Positions 1-10,758 of a stretch of DNA of 64,000 bases are shown here, piece after piece; positions within the stretch are counted from its first letter, which is position 1; the number at the start of each line of letters is the position of its first letter. The DNA is from Falciphora oryzae. Its lineage: Eukaryota; Ascomycota; Sordariomycetes; Magnaporthales; Magnaporthaceae. The translations under genes and the position numbers were made by a program. Under the pieces are notes generated by a model, which saw only the letters and a program-made list of their open reading frames with translations, was not told where the DNA came from and ran no database searches. The stretch lies in contig JNVV01000057.1 of the NCBI GenBank assembly GCA_000733355.1, positions 124,001 to 188,000 on the forward strand. Direction: 5' to 3'.

Positions 1-370
1 CGCCGGCATCGCCACCGACCCTGCGACGTTGCCCTCGGGAAGACGCAGCGCTCTGCCTGGCCAGAGAGCAGGAAGCGAGCCGTCATCTGTGGCCAGCCAA
101 CCCCGCAGCAATCGTAGGTCCAGTGCTCTCTCCTCGCCATTGGCTTAACTGGCTAGGTATCTTTGCCATTGGCCTGACTGACCGAGGCCCAGAACCAACG
201 GTAGATCAATGAAGCACTAGACCAGACGCTACGTTTGAAGCATCGCGAGCAGATCGCCGGCGATTGGCTCGGCGCTTGCGGTCAAGGACGGGTCTCGACG
301 GCCTCGACGACCACCAGACTCACTTCACGACACCACCCATCCACGATAGCCCTCCTCCCCGACAGGCACC
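1..370. other. Upstream region of first gene
   Basis: No gene recognised. This is presumably the promoter and 5' leader of the plus-strand gene starting at 371. No convincing TATA element was seen. Confidence 0.5.
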
Positions 371-3300
371 ATGCGCCGCCGCGCCTCCGCTCCATACCGG
401 CACTCGGCCCCTCCCCAGCCGACGCCGTCACACCTCATCCGCTCCTTCAATGTCGAGACGAATCCCACCCGCCCCATGCGGCCCAGCCCGCTGACGGCCT
501 CGGCCATCCGTGACATGCCCCTAGACCTCGTCGACCGCATCCGCTCGTTCCCCCTCTTCATGTCCGCCCCCGACGAGTTCCTGGCCGCCATCGGCAAGCA
601 CCTGCGCCCCCAGGTCCACAGCCCGCACGACCACATCCTCACAGAAGGCGACGAGGCCCGCGCCATGTACTGGCTGGTGCGCGGCGTCGTGGCCGTCACG
701 TCGCGCGACGGGGAGGCCGTCTACGCCGAGCTCAAGCCTGGCGCCTTCTTTGGCGAGATCGGCGTGCTCATGGNNNNNNNNNNNNNNNNNNNNNNNNNNN
801 NNNNNNNNNNNNNNNNNNNNNNNNNNNNNNNNNNNNNNNNNNNNNNNNNNNNNNNNNNNNNNNNNNNNNNNNNNNNNNNNNNNNNNNNNNNNNNNNNNNN
901 NNNNNNNNNNNNNNNNNNNNNNNNNNNNNNNNNNNNNNNNNNNNNNNNNNNNNNNNNNNNNNNNNNNNNNNNNNNNNNNNNNNNNNNNNNNNNNNNNNNN
1001 NNNNNNNNNNNNNNNNNNNNNNNNNNNCGCCATGTACTGGCTGGTGCGCGGCGTCGTGGCCGTCACGTCGCGCGACGGGGAGGCCGTCTACGCCGAGCTC
1101 AAGCCTGGCGCCTTCTTTGGCGAGATCGGCGTGCTCATGGACATGCCGCGCACCGCCACCATCATCGCGCGCTCCAAGTGCTTGTTGGTGGTGCTCAAGA
1201 AGGAGGACCTACACGCTGAGCTGCCCGGATTCCCCGACATGGAAAAGGCCATCCGCCACGAGGCCCAGGAGCGTCTGACCATCCTCAAGCGCAAGCAGCA
1301 GGAGCGTGGCCAGGAGCGCGAGTCGGCAAAACCCAGAGATGCGGCCCCTGGCGAGGTCTCGACAGGCGAGAGCGGCGTCATTGCCGAGGGCGCCGTCATC
1401 AACAGCAAGAAGCGCAAGTCCCCAAGCCCCGGCGTGATCGAGGATCCGGCAGTGGGTGGCAGTGCGCTGGGCAGCGGCTACGTCAACGTGCGGCGGACAC
1501 TGCGCGAGCTGCCGCTCTTCTCGACCCTGCCGCCCGACATCCTACACTTTCTGGGCCTCAGCGCCATCCCCCGCACGTTCCCGCCCTTTGCCGACATCGT
1601 GCAGCAGGGCAGCCGCGGCAACGAGATCTACTTTATCGTGCGCGGCGAGGCCGAGGTCATGCACGAGCAGACAGAACCACAGCACCCGGCCAGGCCGCTC
1701 TCCTACGCGAAACCGAGGCTGCACGCCGGCCAGTACTTTGGCGAGGTGGCCAGCCTGGGCCTGTCGGAACAGCGCACGGCCACGGTGCGGTCCATCACCA
1801 CGGTCGAGTGCCTGGTCATCAGCGGCCAGGCGCTCGAGGAGCTGTGGAGGAGGTGTCCGCCAGAGCTCAAGACGCAGGTCGAGGAGACGGCGAGGATGCG
1901 CTACCGGGACAAGATGGCCGACGCGGACGTCGAGATGCAAGACACCCAGCCGCAGTTCCCTCTCCCCCAGGTGCAGCTCCCTCAGACGCCCACAAAGCAG
2001 CTTTTGCCGCAAGTCACGTTCACAACGCCCTCGAAACCACCGTCGCCCAGCAAAGAGCTCTCCGAGACGCGCCAGCCGACCGACCCAGACCCCTATCTCA
2101 GCGTCGACATGGAGAACCTGCGCAGCCGGCGGCGCAGCTCGCTGGCACCACCAACGCCGCAGTCCGACACGGCATCGCCGCCGCACGCCAACGGCATCAA
2201 GAACCATGCCGTGGCCGAGCCGAGCCCCCTCCGGCCGATGCCGCTTCCCACACCGCCGCGGACCGGCCACGACGACGAGCACGAGCACTCACCGTTCAAA
2301 AAGGCGCGGACACTGCCGCAGCGCCGCCGCCGCGCCACGCTTTCGGGCCGACCCGAGAACGGCGAGGAGGCGCTGCCCGACGACGTGCTGGTGGCCGTGT
2401 TCCAGTACCTGGACCTGCTGGAGCTGATCCGGCTGCGGGCCGTGTGTCGGCACTGGCGCGACGTGCTGACCGGGGCGCCCAAGCTGTGCATGCACGTCGA
2501 TCTGGGGTCGCTGGGCCGGCGCGTGGGGGACGGCTACATCGCCAACCTGATCGCGCCGTTTGTGGGCACGAGAGCCCTGACTATCGACATTGGCAACTGC
2601 TTCCACATCACCGACGAGGGCTTCCAGGCGCTGTGGAAGCGCTGCGGCCGCAACGTCAAGACGTGGCGCATGAAGTCGGTCTGGGAGGTGTCGGCGGCCC
2701 AGATCCTCGACATGAGCGAGAACGCAGAGGGCCTCGAGGAGGTCGACTGGAGCAACTGCCGCAAGGTGGGCGACAACCTGCTGGCCCGCGTCGTCGGCTG
2801 GGTCGTGCCGGAGCCGGCCTCGAGCACGCCGGCGAACGGCAGCAACGGCAAGCAAGTCGTCATGGCGTCGTCCAGGGGGCGGCGCGGCCCAAAACATGCA
2901 CAGCAGCACCAGCCGCCGGCAAACATGCCACCGCCCGGCACCGTCATCGGCTGCCCAAAGCTGCGCAGGCTGGACCTCAGCTACTGCAAGCACATCACGG
3001 ACCGGTCCATGGCGCACCTGGCGGCGCACGCCTCGAGTCGGCTCGAGGCGCTGTCGCTGACGCGCTGCACGTCCATCACGGACGCCGGGTTCCAGGCGTG
3101 GGCGCCGCACCGGTTCAACGCACTGCGGCGGCTGTGCCTGGCCGACTGCACGTACCTGTCGGACAACGCCGTGGTGGCGCTGGTCGCGGCGGCCAAGAAC
3201 CTGACGCACCTGGACCTGTCCTTTTGCTGCGCGCTGTCGGACACGGCGACCGAGGTGGTGGCGCTGGGCCTGCCGCAGCTGCGGGAGCTGAGGCTGGCCT

Positions 3301-3794
3301 TTTGTGGCAGTGCCGTGTCAGATGCCAGCCTCGGGTGTATCGCGCTGCACCTCAACGAGCTCGAGGGAGTCAGCGTGCGCGGGTGCGTGCGCGTTACGGG
3401 CGTCGGGGTCGAGAACGTGCTAGAGGGCTGCGCGCGCCTGCGCTGGCTCGACGTCAGCCAGTGCAAGAACCTGGCTGGCTGGCTGGGCGGCGGCGGCGTC
3501 GACCGCTGGGGGTTCGACGAGCGGGGAACGGCTGTAAAGGTGACCCCTGCGCCGCAGCGTGACGGGCTGGTGGCCGGGCCTAGGGTGGGCAACGGCAAGG
3601 CTCCGTCGTACGCGGCCGTGGCCTCCAAGCCCCCCGCGTGGCAGCCGCCCAACCAGCGCCCGAACACGGCCGTGCCCGGGGCGGGGTTCCGGCCGGTCAT
3701 GCGGCCGATTGTGCTGCCCAAGGGGGTCACGAGGACACGGACGAGGCCGCCTGTCAGGTTCATAGTGGAAAAGGGTAATCACGGGCTAAGATAG
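371..3794 (+). CDS. Double cyclic-nucleotide-binding, F-box, LRR protein
   Basis: Predicted substrate-recruiting subunit of an SCF ubiquitin ligase that may respond to cyclic nucleotides (inference from domains). The start at 371 sits in a good context (CACCATGCG). An N-gap at 774-1027 breaks the frame, but 661-773 and 1028-1140 are identical. Joining 371-773 to 1141-3794 gives one open frame of 1018 codons. Domains in that joined frame: first cNMP-binding domain about residues 60-160, with a phosphate-binding cassette FGEIGVL...PRTAT; second about 255-375, with FGEVASL...QRTAT; Pro/Ser linker; F-box about 545-590 (LPDDVLVAVFQYLDLLELI); then AMN1-type leucine-rich repeats to about 915. Both cassettes keep the Glu and Arg that contact the ribose and cyclic phosphate in known cNMP domains. 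No intron is seen. It ends with a basic tail. Domain calls are confident; the substrate is unknown. Confidence 0.9.
774..1027. other. Assembly gap (254 N) flanked by exact duplication
   Basis: A run of 254 N. The 113 bases before it (661-773) are repeated exactly after it (1028-1140), so the two contig ends overlap and the gap is probably not real missing sequence. Collapsing the duplicate restores the coding frame of the surrounding gene. Confidence 0.95.
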
Positions 3795-3902
3795 GCATGG
3801 ATCTCTGGCAGGGATGGTTTTCATCTGCATTGGCATGGAATCACGCCTGAGATGGTTCGTATTGGCGTGGATCTCGGGCTGAGATAGTTTTGCATGTACA
3901 TT
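3794..3902 (+). repeat. Three imperfect tandem copies after the LRR gene
   Basis: Units begin at 3794, 3832 and 3864 (each GGCRTGGA...) and run 32-39 bp with shared GAGATRGTT-like cores. They lie just downstream of the first gene's stop codon. The rest of 3903-4311 shows no gene and is the promoter side of the next gene. Confidence 0.6.
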
Positions 3903-4311
3903 GGATGTCTTATGTCGTCACGTTGCATGTATGATATTGGTCAGGCAAATAGAGCATAGGATACTGAGAATAGACGGGTTGGATACTGAAGAATGGATGG
4001 GCACTGGTCACTTGGGCGCAGCTTGCAGGTGCGTCTGATGTGTGAGCGTTTCGGGCCTTGGCGCCAATCGGAGAATTGGGGAGAAGCAACGTGCTCCTGG
4101 CCTGACGTCAGGAACCCAATCCTGTTTTCTGGAGTCTCGCAGGCGTGACGAAATAGCTGGAGGCCGATAAAAGCAGCGCCGTTATCTGGTGTTTTCTGAG
4201 GGATTGCAAAGCAGCAAGAAATCACTCGGAAAACAGACCAACACTGCCGTCAAAGAGCTGCCGTCAAAAAGAACAAACATTGCATACCACTAACGTCAGC
4301 CACAGCTCAAA

Positions 4312-4782
4312 ATGCCCACTATGCTCGGCCTCACAAACAACAAATCCGCCTCCCCTAGGCCAAAGGAAGAAAAGAAGAAGCTCGACACGATCCAGCGGCG
4401 CAACGTCAACGACGCCCTGACTATGGAGACGCTCCTCTGGCGCGCCATGTGCGACGACCCGGCCAGTGCGGGCGAGTACATCGCCGACGACTGCGTCATG
4501 CTCAGCCCGGTCAATTTCGGGACGGACGACATCATCGAGGGCAAGGAGGGCATCGTCAAGGCCCTGGGCGAGGGCGAGGAGTGGGCCGGCTTCAAGATGC
4601 AGGACGACAAGCAGGTGTCCAAGGCCGGGCTGATGGCTGTGACCGTGTTGTACAAGGTCGCCCTGTTCAAGCAGACCAACAAGGGCCCGGAGCAGGTGGA
4701 CGCCATGGTCAACTCGACGTGGCGGCAGAGCGCGGGGGCCGACTGGTTTTTGGTCAGCCAGTTGGTGGCGTTTGCGGATTAG
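4312..4782 (+). CDS. SnoaL/NTF2-like (DUF4440-type) protein
   Basis: Single-exon ORF of 156 residues. The sequence has the look of the SnoaL-like NTF2 fold: an N-terminal helix (MTMETLLWRAM-like region, about residues 37-46), then ADDCVMLSP, an acidic loop with GKEGIVKAL, and a C-terminal strand ending STWRQ...FLVSQLVAF. Proteins of this type are often small-molecule-binding or stress-associated with no fixed reaction, so no substrate is proposed. There is no signal peptide or membrane segment. The stop codon lies inside the first unit of a short tandem repeat (4771 onward), so the C-terminus coincides with a local duplication. The start ATG at 4312 is the first in frame and is preceded by A-rich leader sequence. 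Confidence 0.8.
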   Translation: MPTMLGLTNNKSASPRPKEEKKKLDTIQRRNVNDALTMETLLWRAMCDDPASAGEYIADDCVMLSPVNFGTDDIIEGKEGIVKALGEGEEWAGFKMQDDKQVSKAGLMAVTVLYKVALFKQTNKGPEQVDAMVNSTWRQSAGADWFLVSQLVAFAD

Positions 4783-4880
4783 ACCTGGGGGCGTGTGCCG
4801 AGGTTGCTGGTGGTGGTGTTTGCGGATTAGACCTGGGGGCGTGTGCCGAGGTTGCTGGTGGTGGTGGTGTTTGCGGATGG
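4771..4880 (+). repeat. 48-51 bp tandem duplication spanning a stop codon
   Basis: The block starting TTTGCGGATTAGACCTGGGG is present at 4771-4818 and again at 4819-4869. A partial third copy starts at 4870, extended by GGT repeats. The first copy includes the TAG that ends the SnoaL-like gene. Confidence 0.85.
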
Positions 4881-4961
4881 GTTGCGAGCTGGTGGTCATA
4901 TTCATGTAATAGCTAATGTTTCTCAATTCTACTGTTATCATCGACTTGTACAAACCGTCAG

Positions 4962-6955
4962 TTACCACGAGTAGGCCTCAACCTGCAGCTCCCAACCCGG
5001 TCCCCTTTCGGCCACCAGTGCCCGTACATCGTCACAGAGACCTCCTGGTCCGCAGACGACCACCCCCACCCGCTTCCAACCAGCCTCCTGGTCCAGGATG
5101 GCGGCGACGTCCAGCCGGCCCACCCGCACCTCCTTGTCTACCCCGGCCAGCGCCGTCTCCAGGTCCCACGCCAGACCAACCGCGCCCTCGCGCAGCCCCC
5201 AGTAGAGCCTTGAGTTGGGGTGGGAGAAGGCCAAGACGCCGGTGATGCCAATGCCGCCGGCCACGAGGACGAGCCGGTCGCAGTCTAAGACAGTCGAGTG
5301 GTTGCGGTACGGCCCGTCCAGGAGGGCGACGAGCGAGCCGGCTGCGAGGTGGCGCGTCGTGCCTTTGGAGCGTCGCACGTACAGCGTGATGCCCGAGGTG
5401 TCTCCTGGAACCGTCGAGGCCCGACTGCTGGTGCTCCCCGGCTTCTCATCCCCCTGCCATTGCGCCTCCGAGTGGCCGCACAGGATCGACGTGGGAACCA
5501 CGGAAAACGGGTGGTTCTCCCACGGGCGCAGGTGCAGCGTCGGAAAGTAAACGTAGACGTGCATGCCCGGGCCGGCCCACCAGACGCCAGGGATGTCGAC
5601 ACGCACGATGTCCCCGCCCACCTCGGCCACCTCTGCGGTGCGGACGCCGTTCTTGGCCACGCGGAGCAGGCGCAGCATCCGCTCCGAGAACCAGACGGCG
5701 CAGGCTGCGTACAGCCACGTCTCGTGGCCATACTGACGCCCGAACCGCAGCTCGACGTGGTACCAGGACCCGACGAGGACGAGGACGGCTAGGACAATGT
5801 GCAGGCCCAGGAACACCTCGTAGGACAGGCGGCGGATGGCCAGGATGCTGAGAATGAGCATCAGGGACACGGCGACGGTTGCGACGGCGCCCCAGATCCA
5901 GAAGGGCTGCGTCTGCGCGTCGAGCATGTCCATGTCCGCGTACAGTGCCAGCTCGAGGATCGAGTGGAGCACGACCTGCAGCCCAAACACACGGGCGACC
6001 CAGCGGTGCAGCAGGACAAAAGTCGAGCGCGGCCAGTCAGTCAGCCAGAGCAGGAAGCTGTTGCGGCCCGAGAGCAGGATGACGAGCGGGGCCAGGGCGA
6101 AGGCCAGGACGCCGGTGCGGGCGGCCGCGGACGCCACCGTCTCCTGCCACGGCGAGGCGAAGAAGGTGCTGCCCGGGGTGGTTGTGTAGCCCATGGCGGT
6201 CAGGGTGGCGGTCAGGAGGGCGAGCGCGCCCGCGTAGAGGGCCTGTCCGGTCGTGGGGGCGTTGCCGGCGAAGTATGGGAGCGGGCGGACGTGGTAGCGG
6301 CCGATCAGGGCGGGGTAGATAAGAAGAGGCCTGAGCCGGGCGAGCAGGGCTGTGCCAAAGGGCAGGCGGCCGGCAAGGGCGAGAAGCACGGGCACGAAGG
6401 TCGCGGCCGCCAGCAGGATGATGCTGGATGATGTCGTGATGTTAGCATATTTCTAGTTCAGCGTCTGCCACGCGGCCAGATGACGAGGCCTTACCCGTAT
6501 CGCGAGTTGAGCATCTCGGCCCGCTCAAACGCAACCAGCGTGTTCCGCGTGGCCACCCAGACGTCCATGTTGACCAGGGCTGTAAAGTTGAGGATATCAT
6601 GAGCGCCAAGCGTCTTGGTCGGCGGCTCCACACGCGCCAGTGCCTGCTGATACGTCCGCATGGGCAGCACATCTTTGCCGCCCGTCACCTTCTCCGCCCA
6701 GTACTTCTCGAGCATCCAGGGGTCGGCCTCGGCTCTGGTCCCGGCGCACGTGGTCCTGAGGCACCAGGCCAGCGTCGTGAGGAATGCTCCGTCGGATGCC
6801 CTGCATTGCGGCGTTGTCACCACGCGCGAGCAGGCCAGAGGGGCCGTCGCGATGGACTCGCGGCAGGCGGCGGCGCACACGGGCGTGTACAGGCGGATGC
6901 CGTAGCCGATGAGGGCCACGGCTGGCGAGGGCATCAGCAGCAGAAGGAGCTTCAT
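4962..6955 (-). CDS. Ferric reductase transmembrane component (FRE family)
   Basis: Plasma-membrane flavocytochrome that reduces Fe(III) or Cu(II) using cytosolic NADPH, the first step of reductive metal uptake. Two exons: 6955-6495 and 6423-4962. The 71-bp intron (GTAAGG ... TGCTAACA ... ATCCAG) joins in frame through a membrane segment, giving 640 residues. The N-terminus starts MKLLLLLMP, a signal-like segment followed by a Cys-rich luminal part. Two His-X13-His pairs supply the bis-heme ligands: LHRWVARVFGLQVVLH and LHIVLAVLVLVGSWYH. The FAD-binding motif is HPFSVVP, the NADPH motif is GGIGITG, then CGPGGL, and the protein ends EAYSW as is typical of the family. It looks complete. A small mitochondrial-type gene and a Ctr copper transporter lie just upstream, which fits a role in metal acquisition. 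Confidence 0.93.
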
Positions 6956-7182
6956 ATTTGGTCAGCAGCGGGAGTTGGACAGGAAGCAGTCGGTCAGTGA
7001 GACTGTTCTGTGCGAGGAAACAGTCGTCCAGTAAGACTTTTGTAGCGGGAGCGGCCCGGAGCTGGTTGCACAGGAGCTGCTTCGGCCGAGACTACTCATC
7101 ACGGCGTACAACTGTGGCGGACTGAGACATGCGGTGAAAAGGGGGATATTGCGTATTCGTTGTGCAACGCTGCTTGCTTCCA

Positions 7183-7706
7183 CTACTCTTTCGTCCCGGG
7201 CGCGGCCATGCCAGCAAAGTTCTGTTTGTGTTAGCACGGCTGACGTTGAGGCGTCGAGAGAAGCGTCTAGAGCAGTCGACTCACCCCAAATTCCTGCATA
7301 TCGATACCGGCCTTGTCCATCTCGTCCTTGAGCTTCTGGGACGCCTCCCGGAAGTCCTTGTCCATCAACACCTTGGCCATCTGCACCATGCCGGGGCGCT
7401 CGCCAGAGTTGGCGTCTGAGAGGCAGCGTGATCGAAGTTAGCGTGAACACAGACCAGCTGACAGCATACAAACTCACCGATTCCGTGTCGCTTCAGAATC
7501 TCGCTCAGCCCGACGATAGCCTCGATGACGGCTGGGTGCTTGCCGACCTTCTCAAACATCTCGCGCGTCTTGGGGTTGGCCATCAGCTCCTCGGGCGTTG
7601 GCATGCCGCTCGGCGTGGCGTATCGCAGCCTGGTACTGGCGTGCAGCTGGCGGAGGGCGGGCCGCGAGAGGCGCAGGGGCCTGGCGAGCAGTGATCGGGC
7701 AAACAT
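7183..7706 (-). CDS. Small mitochondrial-type hypothetical protein
   Basis: Three exons: 7706-7478, 7415-7285 and 7221-7183, giving 132 residues. Introns are GTGAGT...CTCTCAG and GTGAGT...TGCTAACAC...AAACAG. The N-terminus (MFARSLLARPLRLSRP...) is Arg-rich and amphipathic with no acidic residues, as expected for a mitochondrial targeting sequence. The rest is a helical, charged sequence (KVGKHPAVIEAIVGLSEILK...) ending in a short Gly/Ala tail, AAPGTKE. I do not recognise a named domain. The ATG at 7706 is chosen because the frame upstream lacks an ATG. If intron 2 were retained the protein would end five codons into it, so the splice is likely but not certain. It lies upstream of, and on the same strand as, the ferric reductase; its start is 724 bp from the divergent copper transporter. 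Confidence 0.7.
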
Positions 7707-8430
7707 GGTGGTTGTGGTGATGCTGGTTGAGCTCAAGAAATTCCATGTCCATCAGAGACGCCGAGTGGCCGAAGACCGAGCCGTGACGTAAGCGTCACGT
7801 GATGCAGGGGTCAGGGGCATCTCGATGTCACCATCCACGGTCACGTCCACGTCGCGTCACCACCAGAATAGAACAGGCACGGTCGCACCCACTGCTGTTG
7901 CTGCCCACTGCCGCTGCTGCACCCAACCGAAACATCATTTCCACCCTGTTTGTTTCCTCGCGGCAAACATCTGGCCCCATATGCTATTCTTGGCGCGGGA
8001 GACCCATCGACATGATGCGAACGACACCGTTATGGGGATTAAGGTTGCGGTGGTTATGCCCTGAAGGCGGCTCTAAATTAGGGATCGCTAACGCTAGGAC
8101 CCTAGTTTCGCAGCGGAGCTCGCTTGTCGACTCTGGGGAAGTGGTGCTGCCGGGGTTGGAGTCAGGCTTACTGTTGCACTGATCGGGACGGCAGCGTCGC
8201 GCCAAGCCACCATGGCAGTAAGGCTTCCAAAAACGGACAAAAATGAGGGCGAGACTGGCATTCCGTGGGCGAGATGTCTGGGTATATATCGACTTGGCTG
8301 TCTTGCCGGTCTGCTTTTCGGTCTCTGGCTCTTTAGCTCTTCAGCTCTTGCTCGAATTGCCCAGTTGTCCAAGAATCGCACCGAGGCCACTGCAGACAAG
8401 GCGACACGCGAGAAATATCCAGCCGTCATA
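7707..8430. promoter_or_regulatory. Divergent promoter region with TATA-like site
   Basis: Lies between the minus-strand mitochondrial-type gene and the plus-strand copper transporter. A TATATAT sequence at about 8283-8289 is followed by CT-rich sequence and then the transporter ATG at 8431. The open frame beginning at 8212 (CCACCATGG) runs in frame into the transporter, so a longer N-terminus cannot be excluded. Confidence 0.5.
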
Positions 8431-8892
8431 ATGCAGCACCACCCCAGATCATCCCCGGGAATGCCCGTCATCTTCTTCTCCTCGACGTCGACCCCCCTCT
8501 ACTCTGCCGCCCTGACACCAACAACCGGAGGCCAGTATGCGGGGCTTTGCATCTTCATCGTCGCTCTGGCCATGGTCGCGCGGCTGCTCATCGCGGCCAG
8601 GGGCCTGGTCGACGCCCACCGGTGGAGGAGGACCGAAAAGGTTGGGCCCTCGATGCTGGCGCTGCTCGAGAAGGCGCTGTTCGACGTCGTCGTGGCCGCA
8701 TTAGGCTACTTGCTGTAAGTCGGCTCCGCCTCGCCTCATCTCGGTATGCATACTGATCACCATCACAGGATGCTCGTCGTCATGACAATGAACGTCGGTT
8801 ATTTCTGCTCCGTCCTGGGCGGCGTCTTTATCGGCGCCCTGATATCGGGCAACTGGGGCAAGGAGCACGAGGGCGACTGGCTACCGTGCTAG
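8431..8892 (+). CDS. Ctr-family copper transporter
   Basis: Trimeric Cu(I) channel of the Ctr family. Two exons, 8431-8714 and 8769-8892, separated by a 54-bp GTAAGT...CACAG intron, giving 135 residues. The N-terminal part has the family's IFFSSTSTPLYS, then three membrane segments: LCIFIVALAMVARLLIAARG, MLVVMTMNVGYFCSVL and GGVFIGALISG. The second carries the signature MxxxM (MLVVM) and the third the small-residue packing motif GxxxG. It is short at the extracellular end and lacks a Met-rich ectodomain, more like Ctr2-type vacuolar or low-affinity members (inference). An in-frame ATG at 8212 would add 73 residues with a hydrophobic stretch. I prefer 8431 because a TATA-like site lies between the two and the family start fits. 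It is divergent from the ferric-reductase side. Confidence 0.88.
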
Positions 8893-9266
8893 TTCAGACC
8901 AGCGGGCCGCCCGATCGATCCCGGGCTGCGGGGCTGATGAGATGGAGGCAGTCATGCGCCACTGTACACATGTTTTGTTTTATGCAGCGTTCTAGCGTGT
9001 TTAGCGATCCAGCGTTATTGATTTGTTCTAGTTGCCATGTTCATGCCCGTCTGACCTGATGCATAGGACGATCGGGTGCAGCTGCTATCGGCGACTCAGT
9101 TGCTGAGCTTAAACCTTGTCTCCTACGTGCCTGTGCTCGCTCTGAAGACGGCCGCGTCGCGTGCAGCGTCAGCACACACTGGGAGGCCCTGCCCGAAGCC
9201 AGATGGTGCCGAGGTTACGCTTTGAGTAATACTGAATCAGCTACCAACACCTACGACCCGGTTCGT
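8893..9266. other. Convergent intergenic region
   Basis: No gene seen. It separates the 3' ends of the copper transporter (plus) and the rhodopsin-domain gene (minus). Confidence 0.5.
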
Positions 9267-9500
9267 CTAATTATCGGCGTCTGGCCGGCTTTCCATCTTC
9301 TCGTCCTCGAGTCCGTTGTCCGTCCGCGTCATATCCGACTTGTCCGTCTGTCTCGTCCCCGACACGCTCGTGTTCCGCGTCGTGTGGGTATTCCGGGAGC
9401 CGTGGTTGCGCGTGCTGTGTGCGCACGTGCTCTGCGTGTGCGAGCTGTTGTGCAAGTGCCGCGGGCCCCAGCTGTCGGCCTGGGACATGGTGGTGAGGCT

Positions 9501-10758
9501 TCAGGGGCCCAGCTCGCCGTCGTCTCGGGGGCGCATCCTCTTGCGCGTCGGGAAGTCCCACGCGGTGTTCTCGGGCCTGGCCTCGGGCTGCCGCGGCCGG
9601 CGGATCGGGGTGCCGAAGATCCTCCGTCTGAGCTTCTTGTACGACATGTCGACGGACCGGCAGAGCGGGTCGAGAATCGGGATGCTGGCGGCGATGATGA
9701 TGGCTGTTCCTTCGGCACTGCTTGGTGTTAGCTTGCTCAACGGACAGGCCTGCCTGGTGTCTGCTTCTTAAGACGGACGACTTACACTGTAGTTATGACC
9801 GTCGGGCTGTTTCCCCCTGCGAGCGTCAGCTTGTCCATCTATAGGATCTTGTTCAGGGGTGGCCCTACAGGAAAAGTCGGGGTTTGCGAGGCCAGCAAAG
9901 CTGGAACACTTGTAGGCAGCGATGGCAGACGCGCTGGAGACTGTCAGTGGCTATCAACCAAAGAGACAGGGCACATACATGGTACCAAGGCCCATGGCTA
10001 AGCTCAAGCCTATCGTCTTGACCCGGCTCATTTGCATCGAGTAAAAAATAACGGCCGGCCAGACGGCCTGGGTGGTTGGCGCAGCCAGCAAAGACGGAGC
10101 AGTCAAGCGAGACAGCGGCAATCAAGCAGAGACGCACAAAGTACAGGTCCACGAAGGCGGAGAATGATGTAGGCAGTCAGCGCGAGCCGTATAGTCAACA
10201 GCGAGCAGACTGACCCGAGGTAAAAGTGCTGCACCAGATAATGGCGGAAACGTCCATGCACTTCTTGTCCTTGATGGAAAAGTCCCACTGCGCCCGAACG
10301 GGCGTACACTGGAAAAAGACGACAAAGACAACGACAACGAAGCCCAGGGTGGAAGCGATGGCCAGGCCCCACGCCACGGCCCTGACCCTGGGCCCTGGGA
10401 CCAAGATGCGGTTGAGAATGGTGGCGACGGCCAGCTTGGGGATGCCGAGGGCGGGAACGACGGCGGGGACGGACATCGTGTACCAAAACACGACCTTCTC
10501 CTGCTGGTAGACTGTCAAGGTTTCGATGTAGCGGCCCTCGCCGTTGGACACGGCCATGGTGATGCAGGCTAGGCCGTACCACAGCAGCACGACCGAGATG
10601 CCGACGAACAGGTCATCCAAGTAAACCTGCTTGCGGATCCAGGTGCGGGCGTAGAACCGGGTCAGCCCAAAGACGGTTGCGAGGAACACCAGCACCGTCG
10701 CGGTCGCCGCGACCATGGGGCCCCGATTCTCGTAAAGATTGGGCGCCTCTGCCTCCAT
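9501..10758 (-). CDS. Rhodopsin-domain (PTH11-like) integral membrane protein, possibly decaying
   Basis: Fungal seven-helix membrane protein with the so-called rhodopsin domain; the family's role is unclear. Proposed exons: 10758-10215, 10166-10138, 10067-9979, 9933-9869, 9816-9786, 9717-9501. The joined frame reads through family landmarks such as LDDLFVGISVVLLWYG, WCSTFTS, AFSAFVDLYF, MSRVKTIGLSLAMGLG, AEGTAIIIAASIPILDPL and SYKKLRRR. Two things are odd. The first intron (GTCAGT ... CTGACTGCCTACAT) ends AT instead of AG exactly where the family frame resumes, and there is no alternative AG. Also, TGA at 9501-9503 ends the frame, but the same frame stays open with coding-like, Ser/Thr-rich sequence down to a stop at 9267. 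A weak 63-bp in-frame intron could remove that TGA. Either the gene is decaying, splicing is unusual, or there are sequence errors. Confidence 0.72.

Noticed and set aside
1456..2427. Long overlapping ORFs on both strands inside the first gene
   Set aside because: These are frame shadows of a GC-rich coding sequence with Arg/Ser/Ala-heavy composition and no domain.
8212..8430. Longer N-terminus for the copper transporter from an ATG in a strong context
   Set aside because: The extension crosses a TATA-like site and lacks family similarity; kept only as an alternative.
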